Source: Melieria omissa
Taxonomy: Eukaryota > Arthropoda > Insecta > Diptera > Ulidiidae
DNA: 64,000 nt
Assembly (NCBI GenBank): GCA_963971225.1
Contig: OZ020269.1
Location: 96,851,540 to 96,915,539, forward strand
Direction: 5' to 3'
This document shows, piece after piece, positions 11,718 to 22,935 of this stretch. Every line of letters starts with the position of its first letter. Within the stretch, counting starts at the first letter, position 1. The translations under genes were made by a program, and so were the position numbers. A model generated the notes under the pieces. It did no database searches. It had not been told where the DNA came from and saw only the letters and a list, made by a program, of their open reading frames with translations.

Positions 11718-11850
11718 TTAATAAGTCTTTTGACGTCAGATATGATGACAGCACTTCAAATTAGAAATCATTAGACAAGTATTTTTTCATAAAAATCTGA
11801 CAGAGAGAACAAAGTGTTAAGATAAACTTGTTTTCTTGCATGCAAAAGAA

Positions 11851-13554
11851 AAAAGAAGAAGAGAGAATTACTGAGACACTACGTCCAGATTGTTTCACTT
11901 TACAAAAAGCGTCCATTGTGAGAAGTTCCTCATAGAAATTTTTCACACCCCACACAAGTCTTTCTATGAATGAAAAATATTTCCATAAATTCTGAAATCT
12001 TAAACACCAAACGAAAGCCTCACGAACTGATAAGCTGCAACAAATCAATCAAAATAATGAACGAAATTAATTAATTTACCCCCATGAATAAACAAGAACA
12101 TCGCAAGTACCTGTGGGTACAAGTAATTTGCACAACTCGAGGGCAATGCAATAACAACAACAATAAATACAATAATAATAATAAACACAGCACATTTAAA
12201 TAATCAGCCACGAACGTGACATTTGCGCAAAATAACGAAATAACGAAATTTCTTCTATTTACATATGCAAACACTGGGAGATTTGTGAACACTCGCAGGA
12301 TGCCAAGGACGCATTTGAAACGTTGAAAACGAATGATTGACTGTACGGTAAATGTGCATGCGACTGCCTCCCACCAACGACTAAACGACTAAGCGACGAA
12401 CGGCATAAAAACGTGTTAAACGTTTATTTATCGAAAAAGTTTGACAAAACAGGAGTAAAAGACAAAAACCAACTGTAAGGAAAAAACATTCAATGCAAAC
12501 AAATGCAGACAGACAGAGATAGAGAAGGGGGAAAATACAGACAGACAGACTAGCAGACAGACAAACAGTCAAATAGATAGTCGAGCACACATGCAATGCG
12601 AACAGCAACGACAACGGCAACGACTGGCGACACCGTGCCACATGTGCCTCGGGTGTCGGCAGGGTGGGGCCGCCGACGCTATGCAAATGCCAAAGGCCGC
12701 TGTTGTTGTAGTTGGTGTTGGTGTAAGTATGTGTGGGTGATTTATCATAACAAAGACAACACAGCGGCTACGTTTAAGGCGTGCAACTGAAAACTTTTTG
12801 CACACAGGTATTTCGTGCAACAACAATAAACACTCACAAATGCTTTTTGCAGCTTTCGTAAGTTTCCATTTTTTTTTTAATTTTTTGTCTTCTTGTTTGT
12901 CAGAATAACTCACACTGCATGCAGTCACCATGCGGCACGAGGATTAATGAGTTTCGTGTGTTTTTATTGCTGTTGTGCTGGCACTTTTCAGTTGCCTTTG
13001 CTTTTGCCACTCTTTGCTTTAGCCAAACAATCAACTAATGCGACCGCGTTACCTCACATCATCGCATAGGTCCTTGTGCATACGTACAACACAACAACAA
13101 TAACAACAGCAGCAACAACAACACTTTGCCCCAACACGTCCCAACAATCCATCATCACTTGCTGCTGGATTTGTTTGGGGCCATTGCTGAGACTGCTTAT
13201 CTGATCTGAGCGGCTGTAGTGGCTTCATCTGTGTGTGTGTGCGAGTGTGAGTGTGTGTGTGGTTGGCCTTAAAAAATGGTTTGCACTGGGTTTGTGTGGC
13301 GTATGGTGTTCCAGCGCCTTTATCATGTGTGATCGTGGCAAAAGTGTGCTGTTTATATTCGCAGGCGGCGCACACCTTTCTCGCTTTGAACTTTCGCTTC
13401 GTATCAGATTTGACATTTATGATAGGCGCTTAAAAATGATGTTGACCCTCGAGGCGACAGTGGACATAAAATACAAAATTTCAAGTTTCAACTTTAAATT
13501 TTAAATAAAAAATTTAGCAGCTTGAAAGTGACTTTGTTAATTTCCCGCGGTACT
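11851..13554. other. No gene recognised; CA-, CAA- and CAGA-rich stretches
   Basis: Contains interrupted ACAGACAGA words (12505-12560), CAACAA runs (12145-12185 and 13085-13125) and GTGTGT (13225-13262). Overlapping open frames on both strands at 12381-13504 are cysteine/threonine/histidine-rich products of the simple repeats. No mobile-element ends found. Confidence 0.45.
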
Positions 13555-13558
13555 TTAA

Positions 13559-14126
13559 CTCTTTCGACCACCGAATTTAACCCCATGTCTTATAAAATTT
13601 TTCTGTTCTACAAAAACATTGATACAAAATTTAAAGTAATAACTTTTTGGTATTTAAATCATGAAACATTTGGCTAAGAAATGTGCACACAACATTTGAA
13701 GTCGCCACTCCTCTTTGTTAGAGTTCTAGAGCTAGTTTACTTTTAAACAATTTTAGCATTAAACGGGTTAAAGAAATTTTGTATCAATATTTTTTAATTA
13801 CAGAAAAATTGTGTCATATTAATGGAAAAATACAAAATTATTACTTTTTAATTTTATTTAACCATTACTGCAAAAACAGGGTTTTGATCAAACGCGCCCA
13901 ATTCGTGGACTTCAATTAGAATACAAACTTTCCCTGATATCGCTGCAAATTATTGGAAATTATTATGGGCATAACAGTAAAATTTTTGTAATTTGCTTTG
14001 AATTCAATTTTGAAAATATTAATTTGTTGGTGCCTACTTAAATTAAACCCATAAAACGATCGTAGCTTTTGTTATAAGATGACAAATAGGTGAAGTTGCT
14101 CTCAGGCAACTTTGGGGTCGAAAAGG
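13559..14126. mobile_element. TTAA-flanked element, 568 bp, old
   Basis: Flanked by TTAA at 13555-13558 and 14127-14130. Ends are CTCTTTCGACCACC and, from the right, CCTTTTCGACCCCA, imperfect inverted repeats. The right end carries AAGTTGC-TCTCAG-GCAACTT at 14093-14112, 14 bp inside. A weaker internal inverted repeat joins 13580-13635 with 13773-13830 (AAATTTTGTATCAAT on one arm). No coding frame. Best read as a decayed non-autonomous piggyBac-like element. Confidence 0.6.
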
Positions 14127-14651
14127 TTAAATGCAACCCTGCTACTGTCAACTATCATCTCTCAGTAAACTACATTCAAATTTTTGATCATGATGCGTCA
14201 TTTTCTTTGCGTTTGACAGTCATTGAAAGCAGACAACTTTGTAAATATCAACAAAAATAGAAAAAGTGAATTTCGAGTGCTGATAAAATTATTATTTGTT
14301 TCGTAACAAAAAACAGCACCGAAACCAAGAAAAGGCTTCATAAATACTATGGGGACTCTGCACCATCAATTTCAATGGTTAAGAATTGGTTTACTGACTT
14401 CCATTGCGGTCGTACCAGCACGAGAGAAGCCGGACGTTTAGGTCGCCCAACAGAGGTTGTAACACCAAAAATCGTTGATAAAGTCCATAAAATGATATTG
14501 GACGAACGGAGAATAAAATTTCGTGAGGTGACTGAAGCTGCAGGAGTCTCAACTTAGCGGGTACCACATTTTTCATAAATATTTTCATAGGTACTTATTT
14601 GGACATCAAAAACTATACGATTGCTCACACTCGACCAGAAGCGCAAACGCG

Positions 14652-15817
14652 CAATGTTGCCAGATATCTGAAATTACTTTCTCCGAAATCTTAAAAAATT
14701 GAAATTTCTTCCGAAAAAATAAAAAAATCTTTTAAAATTTTGTAAAGCGGAAACGCGCAATGTTGCCAGATACCTTAAATGACTTTCTCCTAAATCTTAA
14801 AAAAAAAGCTGAAATCTTTTCCGAAAAAATTAAAACATCTTCTAAAATTGTTTTAAATATTTTTTTCATTATCAACTTATGAACTAAACTAAAAAACCCG
14901 TAAAAAATACAAAAATTTATTTATATATTTACTTTTATTGCATCCCATTTTTTCATTTAGCTTCAACAACAACAACAATTTAACACAAACAAAATAAAAA
15001 ATTTAGATCGGTTTGAAATTTGCTTTTGTAAACTTCCTTCATTCATTCACACTTTGAGGTAAAAATTAAAAAAAGAATTAAATTAAGTACAGGGTGGGCG
15101 GAAAGTTTCTGTATACATCGTTTCAATTGTTATGTAGTTAAAATTCTGATTGCTTGTTTTATTTAAGAACGAAATGGGGAAACCCCAAAATTGTCATGGT
15201 TTGAAAATCCTAAGCGATTCCCTCGTACATCTACAGCGATTTTTATGCAGGACGGTGTGCGATGCCATACGGCGAAACAGTCAATAAGTGCTGCTAAAAG
15301 TCCATTTACTTAAGCTAGTATGGGAAGACTGGCCGGGAAATTCGCCAGATCTTAATCCTATTGAACACATCTGGTTCAGGATTCTAGGATTCAGTATTTC
15401 GGAGTCCAAAACCTGCCAAAAGACTTCAACTCATTGAGAGAGTAAAACAAGAGTTGGATGCCATATCATTGGCCGAAGCGTCGGTCTTGTGCGAAAGTTT
15501 TCGAAAGCGAGTCTTAGATTGCTACGAAAAAATGGCACACGTACACAATATGAATGATCAATTGAACTTTGCTTGGATATGATTTAGTGGTTAAAAAAAA
15601 AATTTTTGAAAAGCAATACAAATGATCCTTAAGGGTGCTTTTTTGTATGCAGAAACTTTCCGCCCACCCTGTAGTACATCAGCTTTCAATATTCAAGGGT
15701 TCAGTGCCACTAATGATGTCAAAAGTATCACTATGAAAATCCCCTAAGCAATTCTTCCTCTTAAAAGGCCAAAAATCTCCTAAATCTCGTAGGAAATCTC
15801 CTGATATGGCAACACTG
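14652..15817. mobile_element. Non-autonomous hAT element nested in mariner, 1,166 bp
   Basis: Ends are CAATGTTGCCAGAT and, from the right, CAGTGTTGCCATAT. It is flanked by 8-bp direct repeats CAAACGCG (14644-14651) and CAAATGCG (15818-15825), the hAT hallmark. Removing the element plus one repeat restores the mariner reading frame across the junction. The left end contains a partial tandem duplication of about 115 bp (TGTTGCCAGATA again near 14762). A second family member is at 57086-57852. No hAT transposase remains. It hosts a further Tc1-like insertion. Confidence 0.88.
15090..15671 (+). mobile_element. Internally deleted Tc1-like element nested in the hAT, 582 bp
   Basis: Inverted ends CAGGGTGGGCGGAAAGTTTC match at 26 of 27 positions and are flanked by TA (15088-15089 and 15672-15673). 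The interior keeps the end of a Tc1-type transposase: FMQDGVRCHTAKQSISAA from about 15243 with the second catalytic aspartate. After a frameshift comes WEDWPGNSPDLNPIEHIW (about 15322-15375) with the final glutamate. The N-terminal half is missing. The catalytic residues seen are unmutated, unlike those of the element at 42386, suggesting a younger copy or a different family. Confidence 0.88.
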
Positions 15818-16620
15818 CAAATGCGTGACCGCTCTAAAGGAGTGTTTGGCGATGTTTAATCGAAATCCGAAAAAGTTTTTGCGCCGTTTCCTAACAGTGA
15901 ATGAAACATAGATCCATCAATGCACACAAGAGACCAATTAACAGTCGAAGCATTGGATTTCTCCGGGTGAACATGTACCAAAAAAGGCGGATCCATCGGC
16001 CAACAAGGTCATGGCTACAGTTTCTTAGAATCATTCACATCAACTACCTTCAAGAGAGTAAAACGATTACTGGCTTACATTATACAGAGCTTTTGGACCT
16101 ATTCGACGCCGACTTGAAACAAAAACGCTATGGCAAAAATCCATCAATTGAGCTATGAGCGCGATGCCATCCAGCATATTCTCCAGATTTATCCATCTAC
16201 GACTATTTTCTGCTCCCAAAGGTAAATAAATGTTTTTGGCTGTAAGAGATTTGGCTCGAATGAAAGGGTCATCACTGAAACATACTGGTATGTATTTTTT
16301 AGAACCTTGAGAAAACCTATTTTTTGGAAGGAATAAAAACATTGGAAAAACCATGGACTAAACGAATCGAGCTAAAAAGAGACTATGTTGAGGAATGTTG
16401 GTTAATGAGGTCAGTGGATGAAGAAAAGTCGTGTGTTCTGTATGATGATGTTTAATGAAATAAAAGCATAGTACAATAGTAATGTATAAGTTTGGTATGA
16501 AGTATAACTGTTATCCTGGAATACTGAATAAGTGTTCATAACCAACAAGAAATAAAACGTTTTTTGTCGAAAATAATTTCTGTTATTCAAAAAGTCTCTG
16601 ACTTATCAAATTGCTCTCAT

Positions 16621-18085
16621 AGATGGAAAATAGGTGTGCTAAAGTCTTGCGTCTTAATTGAAATTTAAGGATTCGTCTTAATGATTCAACATCAAATCAC
16701 TCCACTGTTCTCAAATTGCCAACACTGAAAATGCAGTTCCCGAAGCGCAGCACACCAACAACACGAACACAACACGAACGGTCAGAATATACGCAAACAA
16801 CAATCAGGACTCAGGCCTAACAGTTCCGCGCACAACACTCAGAACAACAATGGAAACATTTATTAATGACCACCGCGAAGTTGTGCATTCAAATGCTCTC
16901 AAATGGCCAACAGTGCAGTGTAGGTGAGACGCGACTCGCGTTGCAGCGAAATCATTTATCAGCTGCAAATTTGTTAAACTTGTTGCACAAAGAAGTTTTT
17001 CATGTCACGTGAAACTGGCGGCCGGCTACTGTTGCCACTGTGTCTCGCACAATGCTAACAACAACAACACCAAACAGGACCAAGCAAATGAACGCAGCAG
17101 CAACTTATGTGGCCGAGCGATGAGTGATGCCGCACAACTCGCAGCTCGCACAGCGCGTGTGAGCGCATTTCGGCGAATGATATCGGCAGCGCTTAAATGC
17201 TCTGCAAATAGTGAAAGATACACAGATACAAAGATGCAGAGATGCGGTCGAGTTGCAATGCAGTTTTGCGAGGTGGGAGGAGGAACAGATATGACTAACC
17301 ACAGCACCTTTTTGACTGCTAAGATGTGCTGGTTGGGTGTTCTGTGCTTTGGTCTTAAAGGTAAATGAATATCTGCGGCTATGCTGGCAGTAACAACAAC
17401 AACAACAACGCCACTAACAACACAAGCAGTGGCAAATTGTAATGTGTCCATGTAGTGTGAAGTGCTAACACGAGATTAATGGATTCGCCAGTTGAAAGCT
17501 ATAAAAGGACACGAGCAGGCAACGACATATGAACACTGCTGGAAGAGAAATGACGTGAGAACTTTTGACATGGCATTAAGTGGTCGTCACTATGGCCAAT
17601 TTGGCAGTAAGGTGTTCATATTTTATGTATAATAGGTAATTGATTTTTATTTGGTGTATGAAAATTTATCGAATGCATGAAAACTTGGGTTTGCTTAACG
17701 AGGAATCATTTTTTAAAACTCTTCAATTCGAATCGTATCTATTGAAGCAGATTTTCAGTGAGATCTTCATACATGATTTCAGAGACATTTATCTATGATT
17801 TTTGTGAGTTCAATGCAAATGACAATCATTCCTATTTACAAAATTCTGTCTTTGAATCTTCAATTTCTTTCAGAACAAATTAAAAGCATCTCATTGACAG
17901 GACTCTATAGTCCAGGACGGGACTCTTGACAGAACTATAAGCTTTTTTACTATTAATCGACTATTTGTTTAAAGAAAGTGTCTTGACACATTGTTTCTAA
18001 ACCTGGTAAACAAATACAGACAAAAGTACATACAAAATTTATATTAAAATAATTCAAAACTGAAACTAAATATTAGACTTCTTCA
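16621..18085. other. No gene recognised; GC-richer block and CAACAA runs
   Basis: The block 16700-17460 is richer in GC and contains a pair of similar phrases: TTGCCAACACTGAAAATGC near 16717 and TGGCCAACAGTGCAG near 16902. It also has CAACAA runs at 17056-17070 and 17393-17410, and a TATA-like CTATAAAAGGACACGAGCAGG near 17499. The open frames on both strands across 17009-17451 overlap each other and show no recognisable domain. Remaining sequence is AT-rich. Confidence 0.45.
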
Positions 18086-18099
18086 ACTTCTTGATATAC

Positions 18100-18690
18100 A
18101 ATTCTAATTTTATTTTATTTCACTTTATTTCACCTTATTTCACTTTATTTTACTATATTTTATTATATTTTATTTTATTTTATTTTATTTTTTATTTTAT
18201 TACTTTTATTTATTTTTTTATATTATTTTATTTTATTTTTATTTATTTTATTTTTTTATTTTATTTTACTTTTATTCTTTTTAGTTTATTTTATTTTGTT
18301 TTATTTTATTTTATTTTATTTTATTTTATTTTATTTTATTTTATTTTATTTTTTATTTTATTACTTTTATTTATTTTTTATATTATTTTATTTTATTTTT
18401 ATTTATTTTATTTTTTATTTTATTTTACTTTTATTCTTTTTAGTTTATTTTATTTTGTTTTATTTTATTTTATTTTATTTTATTTTATTTTATTTTATTT
18501 TATTTTATTTTATTTTATTTTATTTTATTTTATTTTATTTTATTTTATTTTATTTTATTTTATTTTATTTTATTTTATTTTATTTTATTTTATTTTATTT
18601 TATTTTATTTTATTTTATTTTATTTTATTTTATTTTATTTTATTTTATTTTGTTTTATTTTATTTTATTTTATTTTACTTATTTTATTTT
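18100..18690. repeat. (TTTTA)n pentamer array with duplicated block
   Basis: An irregular left half is followed by pure TTTTA pentamers from about 18455 to 18680 with rare TTTTG. A block of about 160 bp with TTTTTATTTTATTACTTTTA and TTTAGTTTATTTTATTTTG occurs twice (about 18190-18300 and 18350-18460), so a segment was duplicated. The 205-codon phenylalanine-rich frame over it has no biological meaning. Confidence 0.95.
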
Positions 18691-18699
18691 CATTTAATT

Positions 18700-20785
18700 T
18701 TTGTTTAAGTTTTTTAAATTTCTTTTTTATTTTTATTTTCTAATTTTTTAACAAAATATAGTTTTGTTAAAAAAATTTTGAGCAAATTTAATTCCAAAAT
18801 CTGGAAAAATTCAAGCAACTCTTTAAAATTAAAAACTTTTCTTAAATAAATATTAATTTTACTCCTTAGAAATTACTTCAAAAATTTATTATCAAAACCA
18901 AAAAAATTTTAATTTTAATTTTAAAATATTTCTTTAAATTTTTAAGCATTAATAAAACTTTTATCTAATCCTCTAAGGCTTAAAAAATTCCTTGAAATCT
19001 CGCTTTTCCAGCGTGTTTTTGAACAAAAGTTGATTTTACGCCTCAGAAATATTTCCAGAGAGTTTTTGAATAAAATAAAAAAATTGTACTATTAATTTTT
19101 AAACATTAAGTACTTTTTATTGTTGAGAAGTAATAAAACGTTTCCAAGCTAGAAAAATTCTCCAAAATTTCAGCTTTTGAAATGTTTTCCTGACAAACAT
19201 TTCTTCCACTTTTTAGAAATGACTCTAAAGATTTTTCGAACATAATAAAAAAATGTGTACTATTTATTTTGAAACCAGTCTTTATGTTAGAAATTCTTCG
19301 AAATCTCCTAAATCGTAAAAAAATTCTCTAAAATTTAAGCCACCATGTTGCCTACCTAATTGTTTCCTACTTTCTCCCTCCATGTTCATATTAACTTTTT
19401 TTCCACACTCCAATTGAAACTCAAATTTTATTTGTTTCCAAAACTCTTAAACAATTTATAGCATCACTTGAAGGCGCCTGCTGCTGACAACATGCATCCG
19501 CAGCATGTCGCCAACCACACGACGACGACTACAGGACTCACACTGCACACTGCTCGCACATTCATCCAACCATCCGCCAGCCGCATCCAACCATTCCAGC
19601 CATTCGAACCATCCCAAAGCGATGCATGTGCGCATGTAAAGTGATGTTGCCAACACTTTGTGACATGACATTTTCACACTCTGTTGCTGCCGCTTTGAAG
19701 TTGTGCGCTGTCGCTGCGTTTTTGCTATCTGCCACTGGCAAGCGGGCAAGGATAATAAGGATATGATGCTGCAGCGCGTCGAACTGTTGACTTCGATGCT
19801 GCTGTTGCCACAGTTGCTGCGGGTGTTGCTCACAATCTATGTACATACCTCCGAGTATGTATGTGTGTGTGTGTGTGGATTGAAGTGAGAAATTGGTTTA
19901 AGTGTTTGCTAAATTGGCAGCAAAATGGCTTTTTCAATTTTGTATTTAACGTTTATATTTGACTGGAAATACGCTCGAGAACACACACCAACAGCCAAAG
20001 CCAGACAGTAGCCAAGTGTTAGCTGGTGACTCCAGGCTGCTGCATGGACAACATTTTTTCGGGGCAACAAGTGGCGAGCCGTATCGGCGCAGTGTTTGGC
20101 AAGTGAAATTGATTTTCGCCGCACAGCGTCCTTTTTTGCAACTTGCTGCCGGCTCAACTAACAGCGCAAAGTGGAGACTATAAAATGGACAAAATAAATT
20201 TTATTGACAATGCGAGTAAGTGGCATCGATAGTTTGCCCAGCGAAAACGGCACACAAGTTGCAGTTTGCACAAGAGATTAGCTTAGCTCCTTAGAGCAAA
20301 CCTGCAGAGTGGATGGATGTGTGTATTTTATGTGGGAAATTGAAGGATATTGAAAGATAGTTTGTGGATTTGGATGGAAAGATAATAAAGCAAGTAAAGT
20401 AATTCAAAATTTGTATAATTCAAAAGCTTTGCTGGATTAAACTAAAAGCACAGTTTGAGTTTTGTTGATTGTTGAATTACTCTGTTTTTTGTGGTGTAGT
20501 ATCGAAAGGTTAATATCTCATATTATCATCATACCTCATTTCAATCAAACCATAGATAAGTCTACCCTGAACTGAATGTTTAATGACAGGTTTATTGGTT
20601 CTCAGCCGCACCATATTGAAAGTCAATTGAATGATTAAGTTTGCAAGCGAAAATTTTGAAAATTGATGCCAAACAATATAATTTTTTTTAAATAGTTCAG
20701 TTTCATTCGCTTTAGATGCAATAATTTTTATAGATTTAATAACTAAATCAGTAAACAAGGTGAAAATCCTAAAATTGATCATCAC
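18700..20785. other. No gene recognised
   Basis: The stretch 18700-19450 is very AT-rich, with loosely repeated phrases (AAAATTCTCCAAAATTT, AAATCTCC). The stretch 19460-20200 is GC-richer, with a GT microsatellite at 19862-19878 and overlapping frames on both strands. No mobile-element termini or domains recognised. Confidence 0.45.
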
Positions 20786-20789
20786 CAGG

Positions 20790-21575
20790 TTGAGATCTTT
20801 TTATGATTCGGATTATCTCACGACTGACATCATAACCGGTTTTGATTCATCTCTTAGCTGAGATCATCTCAAGGTTGGGATCATCCACGATTGAAGTCAT
20901 AACAAGACTGCGATCACTAATAATTGGAAACATCTCACAATAGAAATTATAACGATTTGATATTTGATATCACCTCACAGAACGAATCATCTCACGATAG
21001 ATTTTATAACCAGAATGGAATCATCTTAAAGCTGAGAACATAATAACCACAATGGACTCATCTCATAGCTAGAATCATCTCAAAGTTGGGATCATCTACT
21101 ACTGAAATCATAACAAGACTTGGGTCATTTAATAGTTGGGAACATCTCACAATATGAACTATAACCACAATGGAATCATCTCATAGATTGATTGAAGTCA
21201 TAGCCAGTTTGGCGTCACTAATAGTTGGGAACATCCCACGACAGAAATTACCACAGTGAAGTCATCGCATAGTTGAAATCATCTAGGTACATCTCAAGGT
21301 TAGGATCATCCACGATCACGATTGAAGTCATAACAAGACTGGGATCACTAATAATTGGAAACATCTCACAATAGAAATTATAACAAGAATGGAATCATCT
21401 TAAAGCTGAGAACATCTCACAGTTGAAATCCTCTCACAAAAGTTACTATAACCACAATGGAATCATCTCATAGCTAGGATCATCTCAAGATTGGGATCAT
21501 CCACGATTGAAGTCGTAACCAGATAGTGATCCCAATTGCTGAAAACATCTCGCAATAGAAACTATAAAATAAAGG
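20790..21575. repeat. Degenerate tandem array, GGATCATCCACGATTGAAGT type
   Basis: Phrases GGGATCATCCACGATTGAAG, TCATAACAAGACTGGGATCA, TAATAGTTGGGAACATCTCA and CACAATGGAATCATCTCATA recur with starts near 20878, 21088, 21185, 21303 and 21488. Sub-repeats built on ATCATCTCA are shorter. Divergence is high and unit length varies from about 95 to 210 bp. Confidence 0.75.
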
Positions 21576-21639
21576 AACTTGCCTCTCAATGACTTTGTGT
21601 GGTGTAATTTTGAGAAAACTGGGTTCTACAAAAAAATGA

Positions 21640-22935
21640 AATGTTGAAAACTAAACAGAGTTTATCTCTGATAAATCTCTCCCAAAATAAAACTTTTAAA
21701 GTCGATTTTAAAACTCAGTTTTACACTATTCGTTCTTAAACCAAGTAATTTCTGTCTTCACAAAATATTTCTGAATTTTTACAAAGAAATAAGATTAGCA
21801 TCTTCTCATTCTCAGGTTTTTTAAACTCACTTTCACTCTTTTGAAAATCGTTTTTACCCTGTTCGACCTGGAATCAAATCCTTTCTGTTCTTAAAAAAAC
21901 AACAAATAGAAAGTAAAACAAATACAAATAACAAATAAAAATTCATATTTTCTTTAACTTTCTAACTCAATTTAATATTTTAGAATTCGATTTCATACTC
22001 TAAAAACGCAACTTCATATTTTTAAAACTCGATTTCACACTAAAACTGTTCGACTTCGTACCCAAACCTCTCTCTTCTCCATAAAAGATTTTTGTCTTTT
22101 TACAAACAAATAGAATGTTAAAAACTAAAATTTTTTTCAACTTTAAAAACCGATCTCATATTTTTAAACCACGGTTTCACACTTTCAAAATTCGTTTTTA
22201 CGCTGTTCGGCCTTGAATCGAAACCCTAAGGTTTTAAACAAAAGTTCTAACTCTCTGCCAACAAATAAAATGTTAGAAATAGAATTTCTTCAAATTTACA
22301 ACTCGATTTCATAATTTTAAAATTTGATTTACACTTTTAAAACTCGACTTAATATTTGAGAACTCGATTTCTTAATTTTGAAATTCGTTTTTACACTGTT
22401 CAACCTTGGACCAATACCTTTCTACATATTCTTAAAAAAAAATTTCTAACTCACTAAAAACAAATAGAAAGTTAAAATTGAGATTTTTTCAACTTTCAAA
22501 CTCGATTTCAGATTTTTAAATTCGATTTAATATTTTTAAAATTCGGTTTAACACTTTTAAAATTCGTTTTTACACTATTCGACATTGAACAAAAATCTTT
22601 CTGTCCTCAAAAAATTGTTAACTCTTTTCAAACAAACAGAAGAAAGACTCGACTTCAAGTTTTCAAAATTCAATATTACACTTTTAAAACTTGTTTTTAC
22701 ACTGTTCGACCTTAAAGCAAAACCTTTTTGTCCTCGAAAAACAAATTCTAACTCTCTACAAACAAATAGAAAGTTAGAAATTCCGATTTTTTAACTTGAA
22801 AATATTGATTTTACATATTTTTCAAATTCGACTTCTCACTTTTGAAACTCGATTTCATATTTTTAAACTCCATTTCATACTTTAAAACTACACTAAACAC
22901 TAAAACTAACTTCTACACTGTTCATCCCTCAACCA
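21640..22935. repeat. Degenerate tandem array, TTTTTACACTGTTCGACCTT type
   Basis: The anchor TTTTTACACTGTTCGACCTT recurs near 21855, 22197, 22391, 22570 and 22697, with weaker copies near 22036 and 22914. Each is followed by a CTAACTCTCTACAAACAAAT phrase and by ACTCGATTTCATATTTTTAA sub-repeats. Unit length is about 130-215 bp. It is unrelated in sequence to the array immediately to the left. Confidence 0.75.

Larger units (their letters stand above)
9720..11850. repeat. Degenerate ~130-bp tandem array, copy 1 (with insertions)
   Basis: Units follow the pattern GGGTTAAG...TATGGAGAAA...CTTTTGACTTCAAA...AAATAATTTGACACGTATTTTTCA...AAAATCAAAATCTAACG. Units are visible at 9724-9779, 11153-11256, 11257-11400, 11400-11540 and 11720-11850. 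The same family forms a second array at 46935-47660, unit by unit in the same order. This copy is split by the piggyBac-type element (9784-11148) and a TTAA MITE (11561-11717); array 2 keeps the matching sites empty. Confidence 0.8.
14200..16620 (+). mobile_element. Mariner (irritans/cecropia-like) relic, split by a nested insertion
   Basis: The transposase is readable in pieces: EFRVLIK near 14268, then KRLHKYYGDSAPSISMVKNW (about 14328-14388) and GRPTEVVTPKIVDKVHKMIL (about 14441-14500). These are followed by LDQKRKR (14630-14651), where a hAT element interrupts. The frame resumes exactly after one copy of its 8-bp target duplication with VTALKECLAMFNRNPKKFLR (15825 on). The first catalytic aspartate is asparagine (TVNET, codon 15900-15902) and the next tryptophan is a stop. 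The region of the second aspartate is deleted near 16135-16160. The third survives in AYSPDLSIYDYFL (about 16172-16210). The 3' end with GACTTATCAAATTGCTCTC is at about 16619; I could not locate the 5' inverted repeat. Confidence 0.85.

Noticed and set aside
16700..16915. GCCAACACTG and GGCCAACAGTG words resembling hAT ends of the CAGTGTTGCC type
   Set aside because: No matching opposite end or 8-bp duplication found, and the words are in a GC-richer region where chance matches are plausible.
17026..17451. 141-codon minus-strand frame with a hydrophobic start resembling a signal peptide
   Set aside because: Hydrophobic V run is the reverse of a CAACAA microsatellite, and a plus-strand frame covers the same bases; no domain.
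17490..17560. CTATAAAAGGACACGAGCAGG, a good-looking core promoter
   Set aside because: No downstream coding sequence or initiator-based transcript can be supported; TATA-like words are frequent in AT-rich DNA.
18091..18708. 205-codon open frame rich in F, I, L and Y; similar ones at 8554-8901 and 9555-9749
   Set aside because: They are translations of TTTTA/TTTCA pentamers, which contain no stop in that reading; no gene evidence.
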